33,047 nt of DNA from CAITSH01 sp945892985. Lineage in GTDB: Bacteria > Pseudomonadota > Gammaproteobacteria > Burkholderiales > SG8-39. Shown here one piece after another: positions 14,320-22,291 of the stretch (its first letter is position 1; every line of letters starts with the position of its first letter). The DNA is taken from NCBI GenBank assembly GCA_945892985.1, contig CAMDDU010000047.1, positions 1 through 33,047 of the forward strand, given 5' to 3'. Below the pieces are notes generated by a model that saw only the letters and a list, made by a program, of their open reading frames with translations, searched no databases and had not been told where the DNA came from. A program made the translations under genes and the position numbers.

Positions 14320-16605
14320 ATGCTGCATTCGCGTTTTTCCGCCCTAGTTGCGCTTTCGGCATGTGCCGGCCTGTTGATTCCGGCGGTGGCGCAGGGGCAG
14401 GGGCTGGGGCTTAAGCTGCAGCGCTCGATCCAGGGGCCGCCCAAGGGAGCTAATGTCGAGCTGCCGGTGTTTATTTCCGGTGAAAGGATGGAGGGGATTG
14501 CAGGCCAGGAAATGCGCGCTTCGGGCGACGCCGAACTGCGCAAGGGTACAACTTCGATCAGCGCCGAGAGATTAAAGTACGCGACGGAAACCGAAGAGAT
14601 TGAGGCCTTGGGGAGTGTGCGCCTGATTCGGGACGGCGATGTCATCACCGGCCCGGCACTGCGTTACAAGTTGGATCAGGCGCAGGGGGTTTTTGATAAG
14701 CCGACCTACGTTCTCGCACCGCGGGTCAAGGCCGGCGCCTTGCCTACGGAAGGGCATGGTGCGGCAAATCAGATCGAGTTGCTCGGCGACGAAAACTATC
14801 GCATGACAGATGGAACATTTTCCACATGCAAGCCTGGCAACGAAGACTGGTATATAAAATTCGGTCAGCTTGACATGGATTATGGCCGCAGCTTGGGGGC
14901 TGCCGAATCGGCGCGGGTTGTGTTCATGGGCGTTCCGATACTGGCGGCACCGTGGCTGGAATTTTCGCTCAACAACCAGCGCAAGTCGGGGTTTCTCTCG
15001 CCCATTTACGGTTCCTCTGGCAAGGGAGGTGCGGAGGTTTCACTGCCTTATTACGTAAATATCGCACCGAACCGGGATGCCACGATTACGCCACGCGCCA
15101 TGGCCAAACGCGGCTTGCAGATCGGCACAGAATTCAGGTATCTGGAGTCCAAATACAGGGGGGAGGTGCGATACGACATTCTGCCGGACGACAAGGCGGC
15201 TAACCGCACCCGTTATTCTTTCAGTGCGCAGCATATGTTCGCTGATTATGGGTTTTCTGCCGGTTGGAACCTGAATAAGGTATCGGATGACAACTACTTT
15301 CGCGAGTTGGGCGCCTTGGTGGCGGTGACTTCGCAGACCCACCTGACGCGTGACGCCTATGTTGGCCGTGGGGGAAGCTGGCTTGGGGATGGCACTTGGG
15401 GGGTATCGGGCAGGGTGCAGCGCTACCAAACGCTGCAGGATCCGCTCGCGCTCGTCGCCGAGCCTTACGCCCGCCTGCCACAAATCAGTTTTAACGCGTC
15501 AAAACAGGCGGCCGGCGCGACTGATTTTTCACTGACTGGCGAGTATGTGGAATTTGCGCATCCTACCCAGGTTATCGGCAAGCGGATGTCCGCTTATCCT
15601 TCGCTGAGCCTGCCGCTGATGACATCGGGCGCATACCTGACGCCGAAGATTGGGTACAACTGGGCGCGTTACGCGCTGGACCGGAACACCGTGGGGCCGG
15701 ATAACACCATTACCCGTGGCTTGCCGATATTCTCGCTGGATAGCGGCCTGACCTTTGATAGACCGACTAATTTCCGTGGTCAGGATGTGATGCAGACGCT
15801 TGAGCCGCGTCTTTATTATGTGAATATTCCCACACGCAACCAGAATAACATCCCGATTTTTGATACGGGTATTGCGGATTTGAATTATGCGCAAATTTTT
15901 TCCGAGAATAGTTTTTCCGGGAATGACCGCATCAACGATGGCAACCAGCTAACCGCCGCGGTAACGTCGCGGATGCTGCAGGCAAACGGCCAGGAGTTGG
16001 CAAGGGCCACGGTCGCGCAAAGGTATTATTTCAAGGATCAGGAGGTGACGCTCAAGCCAAGCGACACTCCCCGTACCTCGCGGACTTCGGACTGGTTGGC
16101 GGCGGTATCGGGCAAAATCACCCCCCGATGGACGGCCGACTCTGCGGTCCAGTACAGCTCCAGCCGCAGCAGGCTAGAGCGCATCACTATCGGCACACGT
16201 TACCAGCCCGAAGTGCAAAAAGTGATCAACCTTGGGTATCGTTTTAACCACGATATTCTGCGTCAGATTGACGTCTCAGGCCAGTGGCCATTGGGCGGGG
16301 GCTGGTATGGTGTCGCGCGATCTAATTATTCGATACAGGACAAAAAAATTGTAGAGGGTCTTGCGGGTTTTGAATACAACGGCGGATGCTGGATTGTGCG
16401 CGTTGTTGGGCAGCGCTTTGCGACCGCGATTGGGGCGGCGAACACCAGTATCTTTGTGCAGCTTGAACTGAATGGCTTGGCAAGTATCGGGTCCAACCCA
16501 CTGGAGACGCTTAAGCGGAATATCTCTGGATATTCGCAGTTGAATGCGCCGATATCTACCTCTTCGCCGACATTGAACGACGCTGTTCGCCCAATGGGTT
16601 ATTAG
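14320..16605 (+). CDS. lptD: LPS-assembly protein LptD
   Basis: Outer-membrane beta-barrel that inserts lipopolysaccharide into the outer leaflet with LptE. From ATG 14320 the protein has 761 residues: a signal peptide of about 25 residues (hydrophobic ALVALSACAGLLIPAVA), a periplasmic OstA-like jellyroll domain (about 50-170, RASGDAELRKGTTSISAERL), then a long barrel with alternating aromatic strands. A TTG at 14302 would add six residues. Only two cysteines remain after the signal peptide, C170 (FSTCKPGNEDW) and C690 (GGCWIVR), against four in E. coli, so a single disulfide between the domains is expected. surA, the barrel chaperone, begins 1 nt after the stop. Confidence 0.96.
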   Translation: MLHSRFSALVALSACAGLLIPAVAQGQGLGLKLQRSIQGPPKGANVELPVFISGERMEGIAGQEMRASGDAELRKGTTSISAERLKYATETEEIEALGSVRLIRDGDVITGPALRYKLDQAQGVFDKPTYVLAPRVKAGALPTEGHGAANQIELLGDENYRMTDGTFSTCKPGNEDWYIKFGQLDMDYGRSLGAAESARVVFMGVPILAAPWLEFSLNNQRKSGFLSPIYGSSGKGGAEVSLPYYVNIAPNRDATITPRAMAKRGLQIGTEFRYLESKYRGEVRYDILPDDKAANRTRYSFSAQHMFADYGFSAGWNLNKVSDDNYFRELGALVAVTSQTHLTRDAYVGRGGSWLGDGTWGVSGRVQRYQTLQDPLALVAEPYARLPQISFNASKQAAGATDFSLTGEYVEFAHPTQVIGKRMSAYPSLSLPLMTSGAYLTPKIGYNWARYALDRNTVGPDNTITRGLPIFSLDSGLTFDRPTNFRGQDVMQTLEPRLYYVNIPTRNQNNIPIFDTGIADLNYAQIFSENSFSGNDRINDGNQLTAAVTSRMLQANGQELARATVAQRYYFKDQEVTLKPSDTPRTSRTSDWLAAVSGKITPRWTADSAVQYSSSRSRLERITIGTRYQPEVQKVINLGYRFNHDILRQIDVSGQWPLGGGWYGVARSNYSIQDKKIVEGLAGFEYNGGCWIVRVVGQRFATAIGAANTSIFVQLELNGLASIGSNPLETLKRNISGYSQLNAPISTSSPTLNDAVRPMGY

Positions 16606-16606
16606 C

Positions 16607-17929
16607 ATGAAGCAGTTGTTTTTTTGGGCTCTTTTCCTTGCTTGTGGCGCCGCAATCGCCCAAGTGCCCCGATCGGCCAACCGCATTCAACTGGTCGATC
16701 GAATCGTTGCGGTGGTGAACAATGAAGTAATCACCCAGTACGAGCTTAGCGCCAGAATCAGGCAGATCCAGGCGCAACTCAAGCAGCAAGGCACGCCCTT
16801 GCCGCCGGAGGGGGTTCTGGATAAGCAGGTGCTCGAACGCCTGATCATCGATTACACGCAATTGCAGCTCGCGCGCGAAACGGCATTGCGCGTCGATGAC
16901 GTGCAACTTGATCGCGCTATCGAGCGCATCGCACAGGAAAGCCGCCTGCCGGTCGCGCAATTTCGCCGGGAGTTGGAGAAGGACGGCATTGTCTTTTCCA
17001 AGTTTCGTGAGGACGTTCGCACTGAAATTGTTCTTACGCGTTTGCGCGAGCGTGAGGTTGAAAGCAGGATCGTGGTGAGTGAGGGGGAGATCGATAATTT
17101 CCTCACCGAGCAGGAACAGGGTGGAGCGAAAGATGTGAGCGCCGAGTACAACCTCGCACACATTCTGGTGAGGCTGCCCGATCAGGCAAGCCCAGAGCAA
17201 ATCGAGCGTCAGCGCGCGCGCATTGAGTCGGTTATGCAGCAGTTGCGAAGCGGGGGTGATTTTGCGCAACTCGCCGCCACATTTTCCGACGCGTCTGATG
17301 CGCTGCAGGGCGGACAGATGGGCTGGCGCCCGCGGGACCGTTTGCCCGAGCTGTTCGCCGAGGCATTGGCTCAGATGAAGCTTGGTGAGGTAAGCGCGGT
17401 GTTGCGCAGCCCGGCCGGGTTTCACGCCCTCAAACTGATCGGCAAGCGCGGTGGTGGCGCTTCGGGCGCAGGTGCGGCGCCGATGGTGAACCAGACCAAT
17501 GCCAGGCACATTCTGATCAAGACCAATGAGGTTGTGTCCGAGGATGAAGCCAAACGAAAACTGGTCAATATTCGCGAACGAATTGTCGCCGGTGCGAATT
17601 TCGCGGAGGTGGCGAAACTCAATTCCGAAGATGGCTCGGCTTCCAAGGGCGGGGATCTGGGCTGGTTATATTCGGGTGACACCGTAGCGGAGTTTGAACG
17701 CGCGATGGACGAGTTGCCGCTCAATCAGGTCAGCCAACCCGTGCGTTCGCAGTTTGGCTGGCACCTGATTGAAGTGCTGGAGCGGCGCAAGGCGGATATG
17801 TCCACAGAAAGAAAACGCGCCGAGGCGAGGCGTGTTTTGCGTGACCGCAAGGCGGACGAGTCTTACCAGGAATGGGTTCGCCAATTGCGTGATCGCGCCT
17901 ACGTGGAATACCGTCTGGAAGACAAGTGA
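16607..17929 (+). CDS. surA: Periplasmic chaperone / peptidyl-prolyl isomerase SurA
   Basis: Escorts unfolded outer-membrane proteins, including LptD, across the periplasm. 440 residues: signal peptide to about residue 18 (cleavage after AIA), N-terminal chaperone domain (about 25-175, DRIVAVVNNEVITQYEL), first parvulin domain (about 180-282, AHILVRLP to FHALKLIGK), a G/A linker, second parvulin domain (about 298-400, ARHILIKTNE to FGWHLIEVLERR), and a C-terminal helix that completes the chaperone module. The start follows the lptD stop by one base, and the stop is overlapped by the pdxA GTG. Confidence 0.96.
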   Translation: MKQLFFWALFLACGAAIAQVPRSANRIQLVDRIVAVVNNEVITQYELSARIRQIQAQLKQQGTPLPPEGVLDKQVLERLIIDYTQLQLARETALRVDDVQLDRAIERIAQESRLPVAQFRRELEKDGIVFSKFREDVRTEIVLTRLREREVESRIVVSEGEIDNFLTEQEQGGAKDVSAEYNLAHILVRLPDQASPEQIERQRARIESVMQQLRSGGDFAQLAATFSDASDALQGGQMGWRPRDRLPELFAEALAQMKLGEVSAVLRSPAGFHALKLIGKRGGGASGAGAAPMVNQTNARHILIKTNEVVSEDEAKRKLVNIRERIVAGANFAEVAKLNSEDGSASKGGDLGWLYSGDTVAEFERAMDELPLNQVSQPVRSQFGWHLIEVLERRKADMSTERKRAEARRVLRDRKADESYQEWVRQLRDRAYVEYRLEDK

Positions 17930-18975
17930 GCGGACTTGCCGCAGGCGGCGCATCCGCCGTTGCGGGTTCGGGAAGGCGGGAATTGCCACTTGTCGCGGTA
18001 AGCTCAGGCGAGCCTTCGGGCATCGGACCTGACATTTGTCTGGCGCTCGCCGGACGTGACTTTGGCGCGAGGCTGGTGGTGCTTGGCGACCGTGCCCTGA
18101 TCGAGCGGCGCGCCATTGAACTGGGCATCGCCGCAGCGGTACGTGATTACGACGCGCAGCTTCGCGAAGTACATCTGCCGCCGCTTCCCGGGATCGTTGA
18201 AGTGATACATGTGCCTCTGCGCGTACCCTGCGTCACCGGCAAACTTGACGCTGGAAACAGCGATTATGTGCTGGAGGTGTTGCGACAGGGCATGAATGGC
18301 GGCCTTGACGGTCGCTTCGATGCACTGGTTACCGCGCCGGTGCATAAGGGCGTTATCAATGATGCAGGCACGCCGTTTACCGGGCACACCGAGTTTTTTG
18401 CGGAAGGAGCCTCCGCAAACGTGGTGATGATGCTGGTCGGGGGGGGCTTGCGGGTCGCGCTGGCGACCACGCATCTTGCGGTCAAGGACGTACCCGCTGC
18501 AATAAAGCCTGAAACCTTGGCTGCGACGCTGCGGATTTTGTCGGCGGACCTAACGCGGTGGTTTGGTCTGGCGCGACCACGCATCCTGGTTGCCGGACTT
18601 AACCCGCATGGCGGCGAGGGGGGGCATCTGGGGCGCGAAGAGATCGATGTCATCAACCCTGTGCTCGCGGCATTGAGGGACGAGGGTCTGGACCTTGCCG
18701 GTCCCTTTCCGGCGGATACCCTGTTCACGCCGGCGGTCTTGCGCGGTGGTGATTGTGTGCTGGCGATGTATCACGACCAGGGCCTGCCGGTGCTGAAATA
18801 CGCGAGTTTTGGCGGCGGCGTGAACGTCACACTGGGTTTGCCGTTTATCCGCACATCCGTGGATCACGGTACGGCGCTTGACCTGGCGGGTAGCGGCAGG
18901 GCGGATCCCGGGAGCTTGTTCGCGGCCGTGGAAATGGCCGCCGACATGATCGGGCAGAGTGCGCGCCGGCCCTAA
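17926..18975 (+). CDS. pdxA: 4-hydroxythreonine-4-phosphate dehydrogenase
   Basis: NAD-dependent step of the DXP-dependent pyridoxal phosphate pathway. From GTG 17926 (overlapping the surA stop as GTGA) the protein has 349 residues with about 20 unconserved residues before PLVAVSSGEPSGIGPDI. Family motifs follow: VTAPVHKGVIN, GHTEFFAE with a metal-binding histidine, GLNPHGGEGG and MYHDQGLPVLKY. The early VSSGEP is a mild variant of the usual TxGDP. lptD-surA-pdxA-rsmA is the conserved order, as in E. coli. Confidence 0.95.
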   Translation: MSGLAAGGASAVAGSGRRELPLVAVSSGEPSGIGPDICLALAGRDFGARLVVLGDRALIERRAIELGIAAAVRDYDAQLREVHLPPLPGIVEVIHVPLRVPCVTGKLDAGNSDYVLEVLRQGMNGGLDGRFDALVTAPVHKGVINDAGTPFTGHTEFFAEGASANVVMMLVGGGLRVALATTHLAVKDVPAAIKPETLAATLRILSADLTRWFGLARPRILVAGLNPHGGEGGHLGREEIDVINPVLAALRDEGLDLAGPFPADTLFTPAVLRGGDCVLAMYHDQGLPVLKYASFGGGVNVTLGLPFIRTSVDHGTALDLAGSGRADPGSLFAAVEMAADMIGQSARRP

Positions 18976-19008
18976 GCCGGGGGCGAGCAGGTCGCCGGCG
19001 ATTCGCGC

Positions 19009-19776
19009 ATGAAACACATTCCGAGAAAACGTTTCGGGCAGCACTTCCTTGCTGACAAGCGCGTGATTGCAGACATTGTGGCGGCCGTGTCGATCCGGCC
19101 GGGTGAGCATGTTGCGGAGATCGGCCCCGGCGAGGGCGCGCTGACTGACCTGCTGATAAAGCAGGCAGCGCCACTGCATGTCATTGAGATTGACCGGGAT
19201 CTGGCGGCCGCCTTGCGTCTGCGATTTTCTCCCCAGCAGGTGGTCGTGCACGAGGGCGACGCGCTTGAATTTGACTACGCGTTGCTGCCTTCACCGCTTC
19301 GACTGGTCGGCAATCTGCCCTACAACATTTCCACGCCTTTGCTGTTTCATCTACTCAATTTCGCCGACCGTTTCACCGATATGACCTTCATGCTGCAAAA
19401 AGAGGTGGTGCAGCGCATGGTCGCAGCGCCCTCCGGCCCCGAATACGGGCGGCTCTCGGTGATGCTGCAGTATCGCTACGAAATGGAGATGTTGCTGGAA
19501 GTACCGCCAGAAGCGTTCAGGCCGCCACCCAAGGTCGATTCCGCCGTGGTGCGCCTGCGGCCCCTTCCGGCGGAGAAGTTGCTGGCCTGCGATGCCGCGA
19601 CCCTTGCGCGGGTGGTGACCGCGGCATTCACGCAGCGGCGTAAAACGTTGCGCAATGCGCTTGGCAAACTCATGACTGAAGAGGGTTTGCGCCGCATCGG
19701 TATCAACCCTGGTCTGCGCCCGGAGAATCTTTCAGTTTCAGACTATGTCGCAATCAGCAACGCACTTATTCCGTAA
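19009..19776 (+). CDS. rsmA: 16S rRNA dimethyladenosine transferase RsmA (KsgA)
   Basis: Methylates two adjacent adenosines (A1518 and A1519 in E. coli numbering) near the 3' end of 16S rRNA late in 30S assembly. The 255 residues begin MKHIPRKRFGQHFLAD, a hallmark of the family. The SAM-binding loop EIGPGEGALT (37-46) and the catalytic NLPYNI (102-107) are intact, and the C-terminal domain has AAFTQRRKTLRNAL. Last gene of the lptD run, 33 nt after pdxA, tail to tail with gloA. Confidence 0.97.
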   Translation: MKHIPRKRFGQHFLADKRVIADIVAAVSIRPGEHVAEIGPGEGALTDLLIKQAAPLHVIEIDRDLAAALRLRFSPQQVVVHEGDALEFDYALLPSPLRLVGNLPYNISTPLLFHLLNFADRFTDMTFMLQKEVVQRMVAAPSGPEYGRLSVMLQYRYEMEMLLEVPPEAFRPPPKVDSAVVRLRPLPAEKLLACDAATLARVVTAAFTQRRKTLRNALGKLMTEEGLRRIGINPGLRPENLSVSDYVAISNALIP

Positions 19777-19794
19777 GACCGATAGACGGCAGTA

Positions 19795-19827
19795 GCTGGA
19801 AAGTCACGCCAGATAAGGGTTTCCAGC
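19795..19827. terminator. Possible bidirectional terminator between rsmA and gloA
   Basis: GCTGGAAA (19795-19802) and TTTCCAGC (19820-19827) form a perfect 8-bp inverted repeat with a 17-nt loop in the convergent gap. A T-rich stretch (TTAATTTT) follows about 10 nt later on the plus strand, further than in a canonical terminator. Confidence 0.35.
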
Positions 19828-19838
19828 CGGCATGCAGA

Positions 19839-20225
19839 TTAATTTTCGGCCTGGATGAGTTCGATCTTGTAGCCGTCCGGGTCTTGGACGAAGGCAATGA
19901 CCGTGCTGCCGCCCTTGACCGGCCCCGCCTCCCGCGTAACCGCTCCACCCTTGGCCTTGACTGTCTCGCAGGCCTTGTATGCATCGTGCACTTCGATTGC
20001 GATATGTCCGAACGCGCTTCCCTGATCATAGGATTTCACGCCATAGTTGTAGGTGAGCTCAAGCACCGCATTGGATTCCTCCGGTCCGAATCCAACAAAG
20101 GCCAGAGCGTATTTCTGCTCCGGACGATCGGTCCGGCGCAATAGCGTCATACCCATGACTTCGGTATAAAACCGGATCGAGCGTTCAATATCACCGACGC
20201 GCAACATGGTGTGCAATATTCTCAT
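19839..20225 (-). CDS. gloA: Lactoylglutathione lyase (glyoxalase I)
   Basis: Isomerises the methylglyoxal-glutathione hemithioacetal to lactoylglutathione. ATG 20225 gives 128 residues beginning MRILHTMLRVGDIERSIRFY; the open frame continues upstream without similarity. The four metal ligands fall at H5, E56, H74 and E122, the same numbers as in the nickel-dependent E. coli enzyme, and no zinc-type insertions are present, so a nickel/cobalt form is likely. Last in the minus-strand block, separated by a 58-nt gap from the YgjP-like gene. Confidence 0.96.
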   Translation of the reverse strand: MRILHTMLRVGDIERSIRFYTEVMGMTLLRRTDRPEQKYALAFVGFGPEESNAVLELTYNYGVKSYDQGSAFGHIAIEVHDAYKACETVKAKGGAVTREAGPVKGGSTVIAFVQDPDGYKIELIQAEN

Positions 20226-20283
20226 CGTCTTCTCCGCATACTTGCCTGTTTTTTCCCGGCTGTGCTGCCGCGATCCGCTCTGA

Positions 20284-21051
20284 TCATAGCGCGGGCAGTC
20301 GCCTGCCGAGCGTGTGGAGTTCCTTGCGCGCCGCCGCGTAGTCGGGGCACAGTTTTTCAACCAGTACCCAAAACCGCTTGGAATGGTTCATTTGAATCAG
20401 GTGCGCGAGTTCGTGCGCCACCACGTAGTCAACAAGGTGTAGAGGCAAATGCGTCAGGCGCCAGCACAGCAACACCCGGCCGGTGGTCGAGCAACTTCCC
20501 CATTGGGATTTTGACTCGGAGAGTCGTATCGGCGGTACGCCGACACCGAGTAGGGGGGCCAGCCGGCTTGCGCGTTCACGGAAAAGCACAAGCGCCTCCG
20601 ACCGCATCCACGCCAGCACGATCTCGCGCCAAGCATCCGCTGAAGCGTCTGCGCCCAGGGCGACACGCAGCCTGCCCCCATCAAGGCAGGGCGTTAGCGC
20701 AGCCGGATCGGGGGTCAGCGCCACGGCGCCGCCCAACCACGCGAGCCGCGCGCCGGCAACCCACTCAAATGGATCACGCGGCACTGCCGCGGACAGGCGC
20801 TTGCGCAACCATGTTTCCTTGAGGCGTATGAAATCTTCAATCTCACCCAGCGTGACCCAACGTGGCGCCGCCACAGTGATGCCATCGTGGTCGACGGTGA
20901 GTGCGATGGTCCGGCGCTTGCGCCGTACCAAACGGTAAGGCAAGGGACCGGATCGCAGTTGCACCAGCCGCGGCGTGTCCTCTGGCGTGCGCAACCGCGT
21001 GACAAACGTGGACACCGTGGTGACGAAAAGGGGTAGGTCGAATTGCGTCAT
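20284..21051 (-). CDS. YgjP-like (DUF45) M48-type metal-dependent hydrolase
   Basis: 255 residues of the YgjP/DUF45 family of putative zinc metallopeptidases. The N-terminal part carries VRRKRRTIALTVDHDGITVAAP; the C-terminal domain has the family motif SQWGSC (182-187), the zinc site HELAH (213-217) and a third ligand candidate at H223 in NHSKRFW. No signal peptide or membrane segment, so probably cytoplasmic. The substrate is unknown. The start overlaps the plsC stop by 4 nt, so it is coupled to the envelope and translation genes upstream. Confidence 0.85.
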   Translation of the reverse strand: MTQFDLPLFVTTVSTFVTRLRTPEDTPRLVQLRSGPLPYRLVRRKRRTIALTVDHDGITVAAPRWVTLGEIEDFIRLKETWLRKRLSAAVPRDPFEWVAGARLAWLGGAVALTPDPAALTPCLDGGRLRVALGADASADAWREIVLAWMRSEALVLFRERASRLAPLLGVGVPPIRLSESKSQWGSCSTTGRVLLCWRLTHLPLHLVDYVVAHELAHLIQMNHSKRFWVLVEKLCPDYAAARKELHTLGRRLPAL

Positions 21052-21761
21052 TGTTGCGTGCTCAGCGTGCTCATGCGGTTTTCAATCCAGCTTTCCACCT
21101 CGGCGATAAGCTCATCGGCGTTGCGACCAGCCGAACTGATGGGCTTGCCTATTGACACGGTTACAAGGCCAGGTTGCTTGAGAAAGGCATTTTTTGCCCA
21201 ACACTCCCCGGCGTTGTGCGCGACCGGGACGATGGCCGCGCCCGTTTTGCTCGCCAGCCAGGCACCGCCGGCATGATAGGTGCCCCTGGCACCGGGTTTA
21301 ATGCGTGTTCCTTCGGGGAACATGACAATCCAGAAGCCCTGCCTGAGCCGTGCAGTTCCAAGTTCAGCCATGCGGCGCAAGGCTTCGCGCCCGCGCGACC
21401 GGTTGATCGCGATCGGGCTCATCAATGCGAGGCCCCAGCCAAAAAACGGTATCCATAGCAGTTCGCGTTTCAGCACCAGCACCTGCGGTGGAAATATCGC
21501 CTGAAACGCCAGTGTCTCCCAGGCCGACTGATGCTTGGAAAGGATGATGGACGGGATCCGTGGCAGGTGTTCCAGTCCTTCAACTTGATAGCGAATTCCA
21601 CAAAGCACTCGCGCCAGGGCTAAAACGATGCGCGACCAACCGGAGATGATGCGAAATCGAAGCAGGCGTGGCAGCGGGAAGGACGCGAGGGCGAGGATTG
21701 CGTAGGGTGGCGTAATGACGACGAGTGCGATTGCAAAGGCGAGTGAGCGCAAAAATATCAT
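21048..21761 (-). CDS. plsC: 1-acyl-sn-glycerol-3-phosphate acyltransferase
   Basis: Acylates lysophosphatidic acid to phosphatidic acid at the inner membrane. 237 residues with an N-terminal membrane segment (about 5-30). The catalytic motif appears as KHQSAWE with H77 and E82, an HX4E variant of the usual HX4D. The second motif is FPEGTR (148-153). ATGA overlaps link it to gmhB upstream and the YgjP-like gene downstream. It could act in phospholipid synthesis generally or as a secondary acyltransferase; the sequence does not decide. Confidence 0.9.
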   Translation of the reverse strand: MIFLRSLAFAIALVVITPPYAILALASFPLPRLLRFRIISGWSRIVLALARVLCGIRYQVEGLEHLPRIPSIILSKHQSAWETLAFQAIFPPQVLVLKRELLWIPFFGWGLALMSPIAINRSRGREALRRMAELGTARLRQGFWIVMFPEGTRIKPGARGTYHAGGAWLASKTGAAIVPVAHNAGECWAKNAFLKQPGLVTVSIGKPISSAGRNADELIAEVESWIENRMSTLSTQQ

Positions 21762-22291
21762 GCGCTCAGCACTTGGGCCACGGCGGCCAGGTCGGCAAAG
21801 GTCTGTGTTCCGCCCGGCAAGTCGCCGTCCAACTGGGTTTTTTTGCCCTTGCCAGTCAAAACCAGCAGTGGTCTTGCGCCGACAGCCGCCGCCGCTTGCA
21901 GGTCGCGCAATGCATCCCCCACCGCCGGCACGTTCGTTAGCGGTGTATTGAAGCGTTCGGCAATGGCGTGGAACATGCCCGGATTGGGTTTGCGGCAGGG
22001 TGATTTCGAGGCATCGGTGTCGGGGCAGAAAAATACCGCCTCGATGCGGCCGCCGGCCTGGTTGACTGCCTTATGCATTTTGTTGTGAATGGCGTTAAGC
22101 GTGGCCATATCGAACAAGCCGCGGCCTATGCCCGACTGGTTGGTGGCAACAACAATGCGGTAGCCAGCCTGGGTCAGCAGCGCGATTGCTTCCAGGCTGC
22201 CCGGGAGCGGGTGCCACTCCTCCGGGCTTTTGATGTACTGGTCACTGTCCTTGTTGATGACGCCGTCGCGATCGAGGATCAGGAGTCTCAT
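21758..22291 (-). CDS. gmhB: D-glycero-beta-D-manno-heptose 1,7-bisphosphate 7-phosphatase
   Basis: HAD-family phosphatase in the ADP-heptose pathway for LPS inner core. The 177 residues start MRLLILDRDGVIN with nucleophile D7 and acid D9, followed by TNQSGIGRG (motif II) and RKPNPGM, then VGDALRDLQAA (motif IV). The zinc-binding loop is unusual: it reads FCPDTDASKSPCRKP, keeping C89 and C99 but with D91 where the family usually has histidine and S97 where it usually has cysteine. The site is therefore degenerate. It overlaps glyS and plsC by 4 nt each, as often seen in betaproteobacteria. Confidence 0.9.
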   Translation of the reverse strand: MRLLILDRDGVINKDSDQYIKSPEEWHPLPGSLEAIALLTQAGYRIVVATNQSGIGRGLFDMATLNAIHNKMHKAVNQAGGRIEAVFFCPDTDASKSPCRKPNPGMFHAIAERFNTPLTNVPAVGDALRDLQAAAAVGARPLLVLTGKGKKTQLDGDLPGGTQTFADLAAVAQVLSA

